From Amoebidium appalachense (lineage: Eukaryota > Ichthyosporea), in contig CAVNZM010000002.1 in NCBI GenBank assembly GCA_963693365.1, positions 9,982,001-10,046,000 of the forward strand: 64,000 bases of DNA, read 5' to 3'. Below are positions 36,875 through 64,000 of this stretch, in pieces (the first letter of the stretch is position 1; each line of letters begins with the position of its first letter). Position numbers and translations under genes: made by a program. The notes under the pieces are model-generated. The model was given only the letters and a program-made list of their open reading frames with translations. It did no database searches and was not told the DNA's origin.

Positions 36875-36976
36875 GACGCCGGCCAGCTCGGAGGTGCCGA
36901 TCGATATCGTGCCGTGGCGTGTGTGGTGCACGACCGTGTCACGGCACGATCGGCACCTCCGACGGCCTCAGGCGTC
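36875..36976. other. Strong imperfect inverted repeat (hairpin)
   Basis: The left arm TCGGAGGTGCCGATCG (36,888-36,903) continues CGTGCCGTG (36,908-36,916). The right arm, 36,940-36,962, is its reverse complement except for a 6-nt bulge on the left. The loop is about 23 nt. Weaker outer pairing extends to GACGCC (36,875) and GGCGTC (36,976). The hairpin is about 100 nt long, GC-rich within AT-rich DNA. It could be an RNA hairpin (pre-miRNA-like), a palindromic mobile-element remnant or a cruciform. No promoter was identified. Confidence 0.55.
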
Positions 36977-38963
36977 AGTCCGACTCAGGCCGCCGTCCAC
37001 GAAGAGCCTACAACATGTAACATGTAACTATTGTACATGCCGGGTCCTGTTTTGAATTTTGATTTACTGCTGAACGCTTCAAGCGCAATGTGGCCAGTGG
37101 TGTGGGGTTCCAAATTAAAGGACGCGGTACTAGCGTAGCGTGCACCCACATGTGCCCTGTAGGACGGTGCGTATACGTAACGGACAACCCTTCCAACCTT
37201 GTATCTAAATACGGCACATAACGCAGTCACGAATGATACCACGTGGTTCGAGATTTCGTCCTGGCCACATGGAAGTGTGGAAGCTTGTCGACATAAATGG
37301 ATGGACGCTCTATCCAATGAATGCAATGGAATGCGGGGATTTCATTCCATACATCCCGATTGGATAAATTTGGCCCGACTTGTTAACACTTGCAACTTGA
37401 AGCAACAAATAATAAGCCGGACTGCATACATAACTTACCTAAGAAAAGACAAGCTTTTACTACAAGAAGAAACCTCTGCCGTTCATTAGTCACCTCTATA
37501 TTTTTCATAGATTAGTCGAAAGGCGGTAGCCGCCCACCGACGTATGAACCGACCGTCAGTGCAACGGTTACGAAATACGAATACATGTACAGATGCCGCC
37601 AACAATTATTGAACATTAGCCACTCCTATTGGCTAATCCATTTAGTCACATTTTATCAGGTTTCCATATTAGGTTTACGCTCACGGATATTATTGGATGC
37701 CGTGTCCTGACCATATCTTCTGAACCAATCGCAGAGGCGCAATTTCAGATTCACGTGCTGTCAATAGCAGAGTCTGCCAAGATCGCACAGCCCACACACT
37801 GCACTGCTGCCTTGTTTTGTGTTTGTTTGGGCCCGGTTTCATCCTTCTGCATGTGCGACTATGATACGGACCGCCTGTCATGAATAATGTACAATCAAGT
37901 TACATAGTTGAGGTGTTGCCTCGATCAGAGTCACTTTGCCTGACCGAGTCCTTTCACCTTGTGCTGTTAGTTGCAAACTGCAAAACACCCGCGCACGTGT
38001 GCGTGCCACTGGACATGGGTGACCACACATACACACACACGCTATGATACCTGCCTGCCTTTTTTCGAGCTCATGTTCGGAATTCTCCTTTCCTCTGACC
38101 AGGCCCGCATTTGCGTATAGTGGGCATATTCGGAGGCACATGGCACTCACGTCGCCAGGCCCCCACGCACACACTCACGCACACCACCACACCACCACAC
38201 GCACACCGAGTAGCTGCCATGGCCACGCACACTACATATTGTGATCAATGCAGGATGGGTGTCTGCATGCACCCTATCTGAAGGGCACCAACGTCCAAGC
38301 ACTAACCAACACATGCAACTCCGAGGCTTGTTTTCCGGCACACGTCGTTGGCGTTAGCATGCACAATAGATAGACGGGCGGCATAGATAGATAGCATGGT
38401 GTCACTGATGGTGACCGTCCCGTAGAGAGAGACTTGTGTGAAATTTCGAATCTCTGTTCGTGTGAAATTTCACTTCTCTGTTGAAGAAGGTTTGCATGTG
38501 GACATGTGGGTAAGTGGGTGGTAGCAGCCTGCCCTCATGTCATAATGGCCAGGTCAAGTTCCCCTGAGTGGAAATAAAAATCTGTGGCGCCTGAATTAAG
38601 GTTAGCAGCTAGTGGATTTATTTTTTCGGAAGGGCCTTGGGTCGTTGTGTTTTAGCCAACACAAATTTTGACGTGTAATTCATGCAATCATCCGTCACAC
38701 AGAGTGTGATTTGAACACTGACGATATAATAAAATCTAGTTGTCTTCCTGTAAAACGGTCATTCGGGCAACTACAGCCTTGCCAACGGCCAAATCATATC
38801 CAAATAATAAAGTTACACACGTGCCGCACCATTGGCACCTGGTACACGCATCATAATCACCGACACAAAATCTAATTTGTCCTTCACACAATTCTCACAA
38901 ATTTCCCCACACTCAGACCGCCTACAAACTCACATGATCCTGCCGCACACGAAGGCGTGCGTG

Positions 38964-38968
<5 letters not shown>

Positions 38969-39056
<88 letters not shown>
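38969..39056. repeat. (GT)n microsatellite
   Basis: About 44 pure GT units in the 3' flank of the SMG6 gene. Confidence 0.95.
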
Positions 39057-39060
<4 letters not shown>

Positions 39061-39368
39061 GTGCACGTGCGTGGACAAGAGGCTGTGATGAAATGCGGGT
39101 GAGCATAGTCAAGGGGAGGCAGGGTGGGGAGCAGTAGAACACAACCGACCATCTTCAAGACAAAAAAACCCCCCAAAGTGAGGGGGAAAAAAAAAAAAGA
39201 GGAAAAAAAAAAAAAAAGGAAAAAAAGAAAACCCACCAACAATCCCAAGTCAGATGAATGCCCCCTGACTCAGTACCCGGCTTCCCATTAGCACACATCC
39301 ATAATGGGTCCCACTTGCTGCACTCCCCCCCCCCCCCCCCGCCCCACACCGCCGCCCGCCTATTGTGC

Positions 39369-63965
<24,597 letters not shown>

Positions 63966-64000
63966 GGTTCGTTTGTTGTTGATCTTTAATATTTGATAAG

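Larger units (their letters stand above)
35366..39368. other. Intergenic between the GTPase 5' end and SMG6 3' end
   Basis: Mostly unique, moderately AT-rich DNA. It contains the GTPase promoter side (left) and the SMG6 3' flank (right), the hairpin at 36.9 kb and a (GT)n array at 38,969-39,056. The ORF at 37,199-37,489 has no recognisable domain and is not called. Confidence 0.55.

Noticed and set aside
37199-37489. 97-codon plus ORF as a gene
   Set aside because: No domain, no intron signals and unremarkable codon use. An ORF of this length is expected by chance in unique DNA.

Overview
This is a nuclear genome window from a eukaryote with standard stop codons, GT-AG introns and long, very simple introns. 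No bacterial operon, rRNA or convincing tRNA is visible. The gene set (an SMG6-type nonsense-mediated-decay nuclease, an RSBN1/KDM9-type JmjC protein, a Ras-like GTPase and a Ser/Thr kinase) suggests an opisthokont. The divergent sequences and unfamiliar repeats suggest a unicellular holozoan, perhaps ichthyosporean-like, rather than an animal or a yeast. The lineage is inference only.

Layout. 1-1,800: remains of a mobile-element-like locus, with broken ORFs on + and an opposing ORF with a zinc knuckle on -. 3,509-4,795 (-): an intronless orphan with an N-myristoylation signal. 4,796-9,193: intergenic, including a 1.7 kb block of poly-C. 9,194-20,170 (+): a gene of about 14-15 exons for an RSBN1/KDM9/DPY-21-like JmjC protein, with a RanBP2-type zinc-finger exon just upstream. 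22,268-26,061 (+): a three-exon protein kinase. 28,803-35,365 (-): a Ras-like GTPase with a tail of roughly 900 residues. 35,366-39,368: intergenic, with a strong hairpin near 36.9 kb. 39,369 to the right edge (-): an SMG6/EST1A gene of more than 20 exons filling 24.6 kb.

Exon models were built by hand from splice signals and phase. For the 14 core RSBN1-like exons (636 codons including stop) and the 20 core SMG6 exons (1,207 codons including stop) every phase agrees. One join in the GTPase gene is unresolved.

The unusual part is how the introns are built. First, they are filled with homopolymer C/G runs, poly-C/poly-A pairs and (CA)n/(GT)n arrays. Second, a short repeat family of about 110-130 bp ending in poly-C is always in the sense direction of its host gene and often sits just before a 3' splice site. 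Third, at six exon-intron junctions the edge of the exon with its splice site has been copied into the adjoining intron, once as a five-copy array. This pattern of intron growth by local copying of splice junctions is the most interesting candidate phenomenon here. The genes themselves are not functionally clustered; they share only this intron style.
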